64,000 nt of DNA from Corylus avellana (taxonomy: Eukaryota > Streptophyta > Magnoliopsida > Fagales > Betulaceae): the NCBI RefSeq assembly GCF_901000735.1, contig NC_081542.1, forward strand, positions 17,933,093 through 17,997,092, read 5' to 3'. Shown here piece by piece: positions 35,430-48,688 of this stretch; the stretch's first letter is position 1, and every line of letters starts with the position of its first letter. The position numbers were made by a program, and so were the translations under genes. The notes under the pieces were generated by a model. That model did not search any database and had not been told where the DNA came from. It saw only the letters and a list, made by a program, of their open reading frames with translations.

Positions 35430-37410
35430 CTCCCAGCCCATAATAACATGTTCATGCAAAAGAAAATATGTCCAACGAAAATAAAACGTTAACCCAAGAC
35501 TAAAACCTAAAACAACAATATAAGCCCAAAATCTAGCAACCAATCTATGGAAAACACTTACTAGCATAACAACTAGGTTAATAACAGGTCAAGTTAAGAA
35601 GGTTACCTCTCTAGAATAAGGCCTCTAAAGAAAGCCTTCCTTATTCTTCTCAAAACTCACAAAGCATTCAAACATAGTTTCGCTAGGGGTCAGAGGGGGA
35701 AATGAGGCTTAGAAGAGTGTGAGAGTGGGTATTTATAGGGTTAGAAAAGCTGAGGGCGCTATTGTGACACATTTGCAAGTTAGTGAACATTTGGTTGTCC
35801 TGGGGCGAACGTTCAGTGTACTATTGCACAGTGGTTCTAGGGTTGCAGGTCGAACGCTTGGTCATTACCTAGTGGGTCAATATTTGGTCAATGAACGTTC
35901 GGTGTACTATTACCCAATGGTTCTAGGGTTGCAAAGCAAACATTCAGTGGTCCCCTCTGCGAACATTCGATAAGAACCCCACAAATTCCAAAATCTTACC
36001 CCCAACAAACTCTAATGAACCGAGCAATCTTGCTAACCCTTCAACTAGGCTAAACACAGTATAGTAATTACTCAAGGCACTATACTGTGAGTGCTACCAG
36101 AAGTTAGGGAGTATATCTTGGCAGATGCCTCCTAACCCAATCTTAATCGTTGAGATCTTTGATGTTTGGAGCATCGACTTCATGGGACCTTCCCCAAACT
36201 CCTATTTACATCCTTGTCGCAGTCAATTATGTTTCTAAGTGGGTGGGAGTCATAGAGGGTGTTTGGCAAACCCCTTCGCACTGTTCACCAACCCACGACA
36301 CTGTAGCTTGGAATGGGCGCCGAAGACAGTCTGAAGAAAAGCAAACTGCTGCATGCTGACAGTNNNNNNNNNNNNNNNNNNNNTACTCCCAGCCCATAAT
36401 AATATGTTCATGCAAAAGAAAATATGTCCAACGAAAATAAAACGTTAACCCAAGACTAAAACCTAAAACAACAACATATGCCCAAAATCTAGCAACCAAT
36501 CTATGGAAAACACTTACTAGCATAACAACTAGGTAAATAACAAGTCAAGTTAAGAAGGTTACCTTTCTAGAATAAGGCCTCTAAAGAAAGCCTTCCTTAT
36601 TCTTCTTAAAACTCACAAATCACTCAAACATAGTTTCGCTAGGGGTCAGAGGGGGAAATGAGGCTTAGAAGAGTGTGGGAGTTATAGGGTTTGAAAAGCT
36701 GAGGGCACTATTGTGACACATTTGCAAGTAAGCGAACGTTTGGTTGTCCCGGGGTGAAAGTTCAATGTACTATTGCACAGTGGTTCTAGGGTTGCAGGTC
36801 AAACGCTTGGTCATTACCTAGTAGGTCAATATTTGGTCAATGAATGTTCGGTGGTCTCCCCCCCTGGGGTGAACGTTCGGTGTACTATTACCCAATGGCT
36901 CTAGGGTTGCAAAGTAAACGTTCAATGGTCCCCCCTGCGAACACTCGATAAGAACCCCAAAAATTCCAAAATCTTACTCCCAACAAACTCTAATGAACCG
37001 AGCAATCTTGCTAACCCTTCAACTAGGCTAAACACAGTATAGTAATTACTCGGGGCACTATACTGTGAGCGCTGCCAGAAGTTAGGGAGTATATCTTGGC
37101 CAAATATGATGCCTCCTAACCCAATCTTAATCGTTGAGATCTTTGATGTTTGGAGCATCGACTTCATGAGCTTCCCCAAACTCCTATGGCAATCTTTACA
37201 TCCTCGGCACAGTCAATTATGTTTTTAAGTGGGTGGAAGTCATAGCTTGCAAGACCAATGATCACAAAGTTGTGGTTCAATTTTTGAAAGACAATATCTT
37301 TGCTCACTTTGGTACTCCTCACACTATCATTAGCGATGGAGGAAAGCATTTTTGCAACTGGGTTTTTGAACATTTAATGAAGAAATATACTATAACCCAC
37401 AAAGTTGCAA
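35430..37410 (+). repeat. Tandem pair of ~0.95-kb gypsy-related units
   Basis: Unit 1 (35430-36250) and unit 2 (36384-37240) start with TACTCCCAGCCCATAATAA and end with an integrase-core start ([15 protein letters not shown]). Both contain several copies of the palindromic octamer GAACGTTC or one-base variants, as does the outer edge of the palindrome next door. Unit 1 is cut at about 36257 by AGGGTGTTTGGCAAAC, an end of a foreign element that runs into a 20-N gap (36364-36383). Confidence 0.7.
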
Positions 37411-37866
37411 NNNNNNNNNNNNNNNNNNNNNNNNNNNNNNNNNNNNNNNNNNNAGCATATTGGGCCACAAAACGGCTTAATTTCAATCTCAACAAGGTGG
37501 TTCTCATAGGAGCTCCAACTCGATGAATTGGATGAAATCCAGAATGATGCTTATGATTGTGCTAAGTTGTATGTTGAACGAATAAAGAAGGTTCATAACC
37601 AAAACATCTTGAGAAAATCCTTTGCACCTAGCCAGAAAGTCCTTCTTTACAATTCTCGTATGCATTTATTCTCATGTAAGCTTAAATCTCGATGGTTTGG
37701 ACCCTTTATAGTTTGTATTGTTTCTGCCCGTGGGGCCATTGAGATTGACGATCTCAAGAACGGTAATGTGTTCAAGGTGAATGGCCAACGTTTGAAACCA
37801 TTCTTGGAGCTGAGAAAGCCAGAAATTGAAGAGATACTTCTGGAGGATCCTGTCTATCAGGACTGA
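37126..37866 (+). pseudogene. Ty3/gypsy integrase remnant
   Basis: Pieces of the integrase core are readable: the first catalytic Asp in DVWSIDFM (about 37140-37170) and the second in HTIISDGGKHF (about 37320-37350). A 43-N gap at 37411-37453 interrupts the core. The C-terminal part is open at 37528-37866 and ends FKVNGQRLKPFLE, typical of Athila/Tat-lineage gypsy elements. Frameshifts around 37180-37240 and 37500-37530 show that it is inactive. Confidence 0.85.
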
Positions 37867-37984
37867 TTGTCATCCACTGTTTTGTGTCTGGCTAAAGAAG
37901 GTAAACTTAGCGCTCGTGGGAGGCATCTCATTCCATTCCATCCCATGTCATTTTATTTTATTTCAAGAAAAAAGAAAAAAAAAA

Positions 37985-38105
37985 AGAGGGGTAGATAGGA
38001 ATGTTAAAACTTTCAAGGTAAGGTTGGTTGCAAAAGGTTTTACTAAAAAAATAAGGGATCGATTATAAGGAAACCTTTTTACCAGTAGCCATGCTTAAGG
38101 GTTGC
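37985..38105 (+). pseudogene. Ty1/copia reverse-transcriptase scrap
   Basis: NVKTFKVRLVAKGFTKK is followed, after a one-base frameshift near 38055, by IDYKETFLPVAMLKG. This is the conserved start of copia reverse transcriptase. Only about 120 bp are left, beside the gypsy integrase remnant. Confidence 0.75.
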
Positions 38106-39079
38106 ATTGGCCCTTCCACAACCTCCACCGGCTCTTTGTTTTTTGTGTTTCCTTTATAGGCATAAAATATATTTATTTGGGAATGAGGTATCATCTTGTA
38201 CAACATGACATGGTGTTGCCACCTATGAATCTTTTTGGATAGAAAGCCAACGGAAATATTAATTTGAAAAACACAGAGTTACCTTGGGAGTTAATTTTCG
38301 AAATTGGAAGCTTAAGGATTAAAATGAAATGGACCGAAAAGACAGGTATTAGTATAAATTTTCATATGTTTTTATACTCTTATCATGCTATCCAATAAAC
38401 GGAGAATTCAGTATACTTGGTTAGTAAATCTTTTGGGGGTTGTTATATATATGCTGTGTCTAACGACCTTTGAAATGCTTGTGAGCAGTACTGTAATTTC
38501 CTATTTGTAATTCAAATTATCAAAATAGAACACTAATGAGCACTCTCTAAAGCAATCAGGCTGAAGCCAAACATACATTAGTTTAACAACCAAATATCAA
38601 GATCCTACACCTACATACTTCACCCATATAAAGTTCAACTATAATCAAAAGAAGGTGAGTCGTTCAAGATACTATAAAAGAAAAGAAAAAATACAATCAA
38701 AAGAAATTATCCAATTTTAAAATAGAATGATTTCTTTTAGGAACGGGAATTTCTGCCTTGCACAAACTTAATTTACAATGTATACATACTGCAAACCGCA
38801 TGTGTTCGTGCGTAGTTAAGATTCAATAAATGCACTAAAAACAAGAGAAAAACGGAACATAGTGCACAGAGACGCAAACATAAATACTCTCTCTCATTGC
38901 AGTACAACTGTAAACCTTAACAAGCTATCCCGTTTAAAAGACCGGGATCTGACAGTGTCCTATATTATATATGAGTCCTTTGGAGTGGAGACCTACACCT
39001 ACCAATATCCAGATAAGTACTGTACAGACCAATCGTAAAATCTTACCAAAATGGCCCACAGAGAGAAATCCTATAACGT
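38106..39079. other. Gene-free stretch and 3' UTR side of CTP synthase
   Basis: No coding sequence is seen. The part nearest 39079 should be the 3' UTR of the minus-strand CTP synthase gene. Confidence 0.5.
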
Positions 39080-41450
39080 TCACAAGTAGACCCCATTGCC
39101 ATTGCTATAAACACCATCAGGCAAAGCATTGGTGGCCTTAGTTGCAATTCCATTTTGGTATGCTTTGATTTTTGCGGTATGATTGCCTACTCCATTTGGT
39201 ATATTCCTTTGGATTCCATTGCCTAGAAAGACAGCATCCAACTCCCCGCATGCTGCTGCTATGAGTCCTAAATTTGATATGAGAAAGATATCATTTCAGA
39301 ACAACTTTGATTAGGATTAGAAAACTAACAAGCAAAACAATATTTGTAGTAAATGCACAAAATGTTCAGGAAGAATATAAGGATAATCTCTTTACTAGTT
39401 TTCACATAGAATCGTGAAATTGTCAACATATATAAACCTGTTATAAAGCTAGGAGTAGTGCCACAGATTTAGTTCAGCCAAGGTATTGCAGGTTAATATC
39501 AAGCTGGAGCTTGTGCTTTGGCCAAGCAAAACCAGAAAGTAGTGAAACATTCTCTTTAGCGTTAACACCCCTTAGTAAATTCTATGCAGCTTACACGTGA
39601 TCCTAGCTAGATAAATGCATTAGAAGCAAGAATAGCAACTGTCAAGAATCCCAACCAAAAAATTAAGTGCACGTACTTGATATCAGTGTATACATCAGAT
39701 GAATTTCATTTAACAACTATATGACCGAACAATGGATAATTTAGCATGGGCGAGACAGGTACCTAAAAATAAAGGAGAAGGTTTTCCTGGCCTTGATTTA
39801 AATTCAGGATGAAATTGAACACCAATAAAGTATGGATGATTTGGTAGCTCGATAATCTGTAACATCAGTATACCAAATATTAACATAGAGGCACGACAAA
39901 TGTACAAACACTACAGTTAAAAGGTATATAGAAGATCAATAACCTCCATGCGTCGACCGGTTTCATCTTTGCCAGCAAAAGAGAGGCCAGCTTTTTCAAG
40001 GCATGCTACCATATCAGGATTCACCTGCATGATAAAGAATTATTCCCTGCCAAATTAAGTAGCTTGTTAAAAGAAAATTATGTACATGTTAATCCTACAA
40101 ACCTCATATCTATGCCGGTGTCTCTCATCAATGACGCTTTTACTTCCATATCTGACATTAATGCATGGCATGAAGGGTTAGTCAACCTGGCACCTTTCAT
40201 TCAGCAAACTAGCCATCTATAATTAAACTCACAACTTCTAAATCTTCTCATCTCATTCCCAGTAGAAATATATATGTAACTGGTGAATTTTTCCATCAGT
40301 ACACAAAGCACATATATTAAATTAATAAATCATAATACTCTTTAAGAAAAATTTAAAGATTTTTATTTTTTTTCCTTTTATTTTATTACAAACATCCATT
40401 TAAACAAGTCAAACATTATACCAAATTTTCTTTGGTTACCTACGGGCTCACCAGTCTCTCATTACTAGTTAGCTTTATTTATATATATGTAGACATGCAC
40501 ATCTCTTTTCTAAAAGCAATACTTACAATTTTGCAGATTTGCTGTTCATAACCTGGAAATATGTCCTCCTTGATCCAAGGCGCATGGTGCCTCCCATATG
40601 TGTTTTTGAGCCCTGCTCATGATACCAAGATCAGAAATGGTATACACACACAACACATGTTTAGTTCATAGTTTTAATCACCAAATTAAAGGCTGAATCT
40701 CTCTCTCTATCTCTCTCTCTCATATATTTGACAATGTTCTCTTATTAGCCCAACATTTGCAATGAATCAGGCTTAAACCTTATTTCTACATCTTCTTTAA
40801 AAGCATAAAACAATTTTCTGTCATCAAATAAAGCTCGAAAGGCACAGAATATAAACCTCAGGCATAAATATAACACATGGATTCCGGGTATTGGGATCAA
40901 ATTCAGTGCTATTAGCATCCTGCAGACCAATAACAGATCGTGCAAACTCAATGACGGCAATTTGCATTCCTAAACAAATGCCAAGAAAGGGAATCCTGTT
41001 TTCTCGAGCATACTTTGCTGCAAGAATTTTCCCTTGCACTCCTCTGTCACCAAACCCTCCTGGAACAAGAATACCATCTGCACCCTGAAGATAAAAAGTC
41101 TAGTCAGAGATTAAACAGAGGAAGTTACCACAACTTAAGAAGGGAGACACCTGGAACTTGTTTAAAGTAGTATCAGCCGGTTAATCCAAGGCCATTAAAG
41201 AAACAAACCTTCAACAACTTCCAAGCTGCTTTATAAGCATCAGGATTCTGCGACAAGAATTTTGTGTCATGTAGTGATATAACATAAAAATTAACAACAT
41301 ATAAAATGTTTGAACAGAAAATTAAAAGTAACCTCTTTTGCAGTTGCATCTTCAAGGTCGGAAGCTGGAACCCAATCTACAAAGAGTTTCTTGCGGTTGA
41401 AAACGGAAGCATGCACAAGAGCCTGTAGAGAGATTACATCTTATATAGCC

Positions 41451-41488
<38 letters not shown>

Positions 41489-44400
41489 CATTACTTGAAT
41501 ATTGCGTTGTCTTATCACATGAACTTAAGACATTGATTAACATAAGTAGTTAAGCCAGCACAGTAAAATTATTCTGGCATGACTGTTACAATTTATTTAA
41601 TTATTTTCAAATTCAAATATCACCAGAATAAAGAACAAAATGACTGACATGACAACCAAAACTATGTACCAATTTGGACTATATACTTTCCAAGAATCAG
41701 TCTTATTAATTAATTTCCTAAAATTACTCTTACAGCTTCATTTTCATTTGGTAGAGAGTTATTTCGTTTACATAATTATGACTGTGAACCTGATCCACAT
41801 ATTCATTCTCCTAGAGTGGAACCTTTTTGTGAAAAATAATCCTTAAAGTCAATAAATTCAAGCGAATTACAAGAAGTGGAAAGCACAGGTGGAAAAGTAC
41901 ACTGGAAGAAAAGTGAAGTAATTAAGATCAGATAATGGATTAGAGTACAGAGACGACACTGAATTCTTGGAGTTTTGTATAGTAACGTAATGTGTTCTTT
42001 GAGATTCTCTTGACTTTATATCATATAGTTTATAGCAGAATTCAGTCAGTAAAGGAACTAGATTCGTCAATAACTGGCGCCCTCTTAACCTACTGTGACC
42101 CAGATGCTGCAGATGATCAAGATATCCTAATCCCATGATTAACAAAATATAACAACGCCAGCATAGATTGAAATACCATCTCATGTTATCCCAACTTTCC
42201 AAGACATGATTTAAATGTAAGTTGTAGTTAAAATCTAGGACGACAATTTAGAAATTAAATGGACCCCAGCTGCAAATGTGTTTAGCAACTATCTCTAATA
42301 ACTACATTATCAAGTATCAACACATGAAACTTCCAGCTGAAATAGTGATTTAGAGTTAAGAAGTGATAGATAATTGCACCTTCAGTACCGAGAGATAGGA
42401 ATCTGAAAGGCCTGTATACTTCCCAACCATCGCAATATGGACCTGTCAAGTAGTTGACACATAGAAATCAAGTGCTGCCAAGAAGTAAAAGGAGTTCTTG
42501 AATGCTCGTAGACTAACCGGCTCATGCAACTTGTCACAGATTGCAGCCCTAGAAGTCCATTCCTCCAATGCAGGCTGCCCAGCTTTACTGCCATTGTGGA
42601 CAACATTGCATAAGGATGCTAGATACTAAAAATGATCATGCCTGTACATAGCTCCAAATTTATAATAATTAAGAACTGAGCTCATCAGACAAACCCCATA
42701 AGGTTCAGCACTTTCAAGATTGCTTCATGGGCCTTCTGATCCTAATTCAGAAGAAAAACATACCCACATTGTAAGAAATGGCAACTATATATTCGGTAGT
42801 TAAATTCCAAGAAATGCTGAACTACTACTTACTCTTAAAAGCAAAGGAATATGCCAGATGTTGGGTACATCATAGAGAGTGATAATATTTTCTTCCTGGA
42901 AAAACATGTGATTTCAATAAAATAGAATATTGAAAAACAGATAAATATGCACATAAAAACTGTCCTTGTTAAAATACCGTGACATGGCAAAACTGAGAGA
43001 GTTTCACTTTTACGTTCTGGTCAAGTGCCTGTCAACACATTCAATTCAATACCTTGAGCAAAACTGATAAACTAAAAACACAAACATAGAATAAGAGTGT
43101 GTTTGAGTGAGTGTATGAGAGAGAAAGAGAGAGTGAGAGACCATTGTACTGCGACAAGCTAAGATATGTGGTGTCAAACCCAGGCCTCTTAGTCCCCGAA
43201 CACTGTGCTGGGTTGGTTTTGTTTTCTGAACATTATAACATAATTCACATTGTTTATTAAACTGACCAAGTAATTTTTTTTTTTTCTTTTTCTGACAAAC
43301 GTAAAAGATGCACACCGACACTAAATCATATGCCATATAGGATGTGCACCAACGTGCAATTCGTATGTTACCTGTTCACCAACAACATTTAAAACGGGCA
43401 CAAGGCTGACATGAATCAAGCAAAAGTTCCCTGTCCCTAAAGTGAGAAGTATTCATCAAAAAGAAGTCATTTAATTATAAGATCTAAAAGATCAGGCTAG
43501 ACAATTTTGGCATATGAAGTTGCATATGCAATATCCTTACCTACACGGTATGAGAATTGCCCTAATGCCTCAATAAATGGCATGGATTCAATGTCTCCTG
43601 CATCATGGCAAGCTGTTATAACCCTTGAAAAGCAGAGAAAAAGCTCGTGCTCCCACAGGTCAAGTACACAGTTGTTAGAGTACGTACCTATAGTTCCACC
43701 CAATTCTATGACACAAACATCGGCTGGACCTGCCTTCCCATCCACTGGTATCATTGCCACACGCTCAATCCACTCTTGAATGGCATCTGTGATGTGAGGG
43801 ACGACCTACAGAACAGAGGAATACACATAATACATGTACGTTAGGTCAGGAGCAATATAATAATAATTAAAAAATGGATTTAATAGTAGGGGAAAGAAAA
43901 AAACCTGCACAGTTTTCCCCAGATAATCTCCCCTTCTCTCCTTATCAATAACGGACTGCCATACAAGAAAAACGGAGAAGTAATAGCTTCAGTGGTTGAG
44001 TTTTAGTAGGGTAGTTTATGATACTCAGAATCTCTAGTAGCAAGCAACATATAATGTACATATGGAGATGTGCATTTTAACCAACTTGCCTGGTAAATCT
44101 TTCCAGTAGTAATATTATTATCGCTTGTCAACTTGATATCAAGGAACCGCTCATAATTCCCAAGGTCCAGGTCCACCTTTGAACACAAAAGAAAATCATG
44201 TTACATCTCCCAGTCCCATGCTTTTCGAAACCTTGACCGTTTAGCCCTGATATACACTTTTGTTTTATCTTCTGTTCAAAATAGCACGCTTAGCTAATAT
44301 TCCAATAATTATTTGTAAAGAAAATATAGGATAGCGATGCTTTTATATGTCATTGCTGTTAATCAAAAACAAGCATGAAGTTCATCCAGTGAAGTGCACT

Positions 44401-45398
44401 CCAATTTAGTGGAACAACCAAATCGCCTACTTAAAAAGTGATTACATTTCTTCATCGTCATACAATCCATTTATAGCAGAAAGGGCTTCCAAGACTTTAG
44501 ACCCCATCAGAGAGAGTGTTTTGAAGAAAGTAAGAATATTATTGACACAGCTTACATACAACGAAAGTAACGGATAAAGAAGACAAAAATGAGTTTTTTA
44601 TACCTCGCCGCCATCATCTAACACATAAACTTCCCCGTGCTCAAAAGGGGACATTGTTCCAGCATCGGTGTTCAAGTAAGGATCTGAATTACAAAAGAAA
44701 AACGGAGCCGACGCCTATATTAAAATCTTAAAGAAGAAAAGAAAAACAGACAAGGTAACCATATCAAAGAGTTTTAAGAGAAGAAGATGCCCAGAAATGA
44801 AACATAACGATGTATTTGTGGGATATTGCCAGTTTCCGCTCCATTAGAGAAGCCCAGAGAAACAAACAAGTGAAAGATTCATGAATTGAATGAAGAAAAC
44901 TAAATGGAATCTTAACAAACTTATAAGAGAGATTTGTATGAACAGGACGTGTACATTTTGAATCCTATCTCTTCTTTTGACTGGAAAAGTAATACAAAAA
45001 TTAGAAGCTCTCGGAAGAAATTTAAGGACAAGATACTGAGTTTATTCCAAAAGGTAAAAAATTGACGATGAAGTTTCAAGAAATTTATTACAGAAAAAAA
45101 GGGGAAATGAAGCTATTTTGCCGAGGAAAAAAAATATATAGAGAGGAAAGCGGAAGAGTATATCCGCTTTTATGAACTAAACAAAAAAGGCACGGCTGAG
45201 CTGTTCTTGAACTAAAAGATTAGAAAAAGAAACAACAGTGGTGATGCAGAAATGGAAAGATTCAAAGAAGAAGCAGAGACCAATTTTGATGGAAGTAATG
45301 CGAAGTCCACAGGCCTTGAGAAGCAGACCGATACTGCTGGCGGTGACCCCTTTCCCGAGACCGCTAACTACTCCACCCGTTACCAATACGTACTTCAT
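39080..45398 (-). CDS. CTP synthase (UTP-ammonia ligase, glutamine-hydrolysing), complete, 21 exons
   Basis: This cytosolic enzyme makes CTP from UTP, ATP and glutamine. Minus-strand exons are 45398-45281, 44683-44604, 44176-44090, 43955-43905, 43805-43688, 43597-43541, 43436-43372, 43225-43142, 43028-42978, 42895-42833, 42741-42695, 42587-42518, 42442-42380, 41422-41333, 41247-41209, 41084-40857, 40612-40527, 40151-40103, 40024-39944, 39856-39763 and 39267-39080. They join in frame to 602 aa, normal for plants. The synthetase domain starts [17 protein letters not shown] (P-loop) and includes [13 protein letters not shown] and [12 protein letters not shown]. The class I glutaminase triad is Cys398 (LGICLGMQ), His525 and Glu527 (VQFHPEF). 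All junctions are GT-AG except intron 3, which begins GC. The plant-type C-tail (from about residue 541) is poorly conserved. Plants have several isoforms, so no isoform number is assigned. Confidence 0.97.
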
Positions 45399-45890
45399 TT
45401 TTCGTTTTCTTTCCTTGTCTTAGATTGCACCTACGCCAAATAAAAATAAAAAATAAAATAAAAAAAACAACCATTTATCATGAGAGAACAGAACAGAAGA
45501 GAACAGAAGAGAACAGAGCAGAACAGAACAGAACAGAACAGAGCAGGCATTTCGTATCATTAACAACTACAGACACGAAAATAAGGAAGAAGAAAATGAT
45601 GGGAACCTTGGTTATGGTGTTTAACTTAAACCAGTCACCCAACTGAAGTGGTTCTAGAGCAAAAGCAAAGCAAAATCTGGTATGTCTATCTTATTCGACT
45701 CCTCGAATACTCTCTCGTCGTCCGACAGCAAAAGGTGGCAAGGTGCAAAGAGCATGAGAAACAAAAACACTAACAGACTAACTAAAAAAGGAGTCTGATA
45801 GCAAAGAAAGAAACGGATGAAAGTGAGAATGGCAGAAATCAAAGGACTGAGTTTGAAATTGCTCGGTCTCAGTCCCCTTTTATATACACT
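45399..45890 (-). promoter_or_regulatory. CTP synthase 5' region with TATA box
   Basis: On the minus strand TATATAAA lies at 45886-45879, with GGCATTGGC just upstream. This would place transcription start near 45850 and a leader of up to 450 nt, possibly with an intron. The leader holds a CTGTT/CTCTT pentanucleotide repeat (45488-45545). Confidence 0.5.
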
Positions 45891-46731
45891 GCCAATGCCA
45901 TCCCCCAGCCCAAAATATCACCCAATAGAAGAAATATATTAATAAAACACAAATGTAAAAAGAAATCTAAGGTATATGTAATGTCTGTATTAAATAATAA
46001 AATAAATAAATAACGCCTCGAATTGAAGGCCAACGGCCAATTACCTGGCTGACCTCACTTGGGGCAGGGCATCCTCGGGGTCGGGGCATTAACTTCCCTT
46101 TCTGTTTTCTGTTTTTTTTTTTTTTTTTTGGGGGGGGGGGCTGACCGAGAGGCGAGGGCAGTAACGGATAAACGGAGCGAAGACAAAACCATTAACATCC
46201 AAAAAAACCCACAGCAAGCGGATGAGTTTTGAGATTTTCACCAACTTTATTAATTATTATATACTTGTATTTTGGTTCGGTTCTTTTATCCATTTTATTA
46301 GTATTAATAAAAGAAGATAAACCTATAACATAGTAAAACTAAATTATCCAATACTACTTGAATTTTTTATGACCAACCTAATTTATAGATATATACTTTA
46401 TTATATATGTAAATCTATCTTATCAGTTGGGATCAACTAATAATACTTTACCTTATCCTTCAGAGATTGGACTTTTAGCTACTACATTTAGGGTATGTGC
46501 TAGAAAAAAACTACAAGATATATTTTTTAATAGTTTTTTTTTTTTTTTTTGGCAATTAGGTGAAATCAGTGAATGCAGTATAATAATATGCACCAACACA
46601 TATGAAGGGAAGTGTGGTTGCAAGGTGGTACCGCCACATGTTTTGCTCTAATAACTATTATAAATTTAACCTATTATATAATTTAGACCTATAGTTATTC
46701 CTTTTTCCTTTCTCTTTTCATTGCTACATAA
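45891..46731. other. Gene-free stretch
   Basis: AT-rich sequence with homopolymer runs (T then G at about 46111-46140) that are prone to assembly error. No gene is supported. Confidence 0.4.
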
Positions 46732-46842
46732 TTTTTTTTTTTTTTTTTGACATGTCCGCAAAAGAGGGGGGAGGAGAATTCGAACTAATGACCTCCGCTT
46801 CATTAGGCATGGTTCCAGCCAATTGAACTACCTCTTGGAGAC
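46732..46842 (-). mobile_element. SINE, second copy of the same family
   Basis: On the minus strand it reads GTCTCCAAGAGGTAGTTCAA, then GAGGTCATTAGTTCGAATTC (box B), and ends GCGGACATGTC plus a poly-A tail. Boxes and end match the SINE at 20640-20750 (GTCCCCAAGATGTAGCTCAA; GGAAATGTC-A). Its box B, GTTCGAATTC, is closer to consensus. Target-site duplications are not clear. Confidence 0.75.
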
Positions 46843-48080
46843 TTTTTTCCATTACTTTGGACCACAAAAGATAGCTTTTCCGTTCTCCATTATTATTACT
46901 TAATGTGATTCCTTGAGTAAATAGCATGATCGGCCCAAAGGTAACATAGGTAGGGCATCCCTAATAACTGTCTACGTACAATTATTTTATAATTTGTTAC
47001 ATGCTGACAAAGAGCCAGATGTATGTCAACCATTAAAAAACTCAAAGCACCCAACAATTAAATGTTACCACGTGTTAACAAGTTGAAAAAGAATTGTAGG
47101 TTTGATTTTTTTTTGTTTAGACTATCACGTCACCATTAATGTAAAATAACTATAAAATAAAAAAATATAATTTCTAGCCTTACTTTTCTTTTATTTCCTA
47201 GATGATGCTTAATTAATAATGAGAAGAAAAAATGAAGGGCAACAATTAGGCGGTCTAGTTAGGAAAAAGAAAGAAAGATGGTGATGCATAAGCTAGCAGT
47301 ACCAGAGGAATGCTAGCTCCACTGACTTGGTCATCATGATCACCTGCAATCCCATTTGATGCGTCCGTAATGAGATTTACCCCACCCAACCACTTTCGGA
47401 TTTGGTTATCCTGTCCATTGGACCCACTGCCTGTGGTCTCCCTGTCCCTTGATTTACGACCGGGGGTTTTACGTGCAGAGATACAGTCCATGCTTTTCTT
47501 GTTTTGCAGTCCACTTTCCTAACTTTAATATATTCCGTTTTCACTGCTTCTGTATGATCAAATGATCTATCTTGGATTTTATAAGATTTTTAAAACACAC
47601 TTGTTATGTTGGACGAGGGATCTGAGGCCAGAGAATCTTTACAATTAATTAATTAAGAATTTAATATGAATTTTTTCTATTTAGATTAATTTTAAGTTTG
47701 AAATTATCCAGTTTGGCGTGGTGAGGACAAAGAAAACTCTAAAGTCTTTGGTATCGTCTTTATTTTTTGCTGCACTGCTGTGGAAGGAAAGGATATTCTG
47801 GCAACATAATTACTCGATCAGAATGAAGTTTTACTTTTCTTTCCCGCCTTGCTACCACTATTCTGCCACTTTCCGAAAGTACTCTAAAAGCAGGGAAAAC
47901 AAGTGGGAAAACGAAGGCAAATAAATGCATGTGGTCAAAACTCATGAGGATAAAGACTTGCCACAAATCTAAAAAGAATAAACTATAACCAACCGAAAGG
48001 AAAGCACGTAAAGATCGAATCCGTATATTTCAAGAAAACCAACCAATTACGTCCAATGGAAAAATCCTCTACATCTCCGG
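46843..48080. other. Gene-free stretch
   Basis: No supported gene. A minus-strand frame at 47491-47255 is of normal composition but has no recognisable motif or splice context. Confidence 0.4.
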
Positions 48081-48224
48081 GTACAATATATCATGATGAA
48101 TACAAAGGATTATATGAAACTTTAATTATGAGTACTTAATCACATCTATCCATAATTAACACCTAGTTCCTTTTAATTTTCCTCATGAAATTTCACCTCC
48201 TACGACATCTAATTATGATCATGG

Positions 48225-48443
48225 TTAATTTCTTAGTACCATCCATTCAAACTTGTCCCCATTCGTGTCACCTAGAAGAATCTCTTTAGTCAAATTAAAG
48301 TTGTTTAATTTGGATAATTGTGTTCCCAAAATCAATCCCTCGGGAAGTGGGCCCTTCGGCCCGAGGTAAAGCCAATGAGGCTCATTTGGCGGACGACACT
48401 GCAAGTGACCTACACCCAATCGAGCCCTCAGAGAGCCCACCAA
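48225..48443 (-). pseudogene. Conserved 72-aa coding fragment of unknown function, copy 2
   Basis: The partner of 17965-18183, with the same length and the same C-terminus (LLGDTNGDKFEWMVLRN). Differences are mostly in the first 15 residues plus a few scattered positions. An in-frame TAA lies upstream at the point where copy 1 has TGA. Family unknown. Confidence 0.45.
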
Positions 48444-48688
48444 TTCGACACATGCAAATTGACTTCCTTCTTTAATACAAAAGGCATGCAGAGCCTCACA
48501 TAGCCGCCTAAAAACTTCACTTTAATCACTTTTCAAACTCTCGGCAGGATATCATACAACACCTCGTGAGTCATGCCGTACCTCCCTACAATAGTAGCAA
48601 GTGGCATTTAATTTGACATCGTGGCCTTGCCATAACTGCGTCACAATGCAAGGTAAAACACAACATGAGATGTCATTTGTAAGAATTA

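Noticed and set aside
47255..47491. 78-aa minus-strand frame (GGVNLITDASNGIAGDHDDQ)
   Set aside because: No family recognised, no splice context and no second copy in the window; not enough to call a gene.
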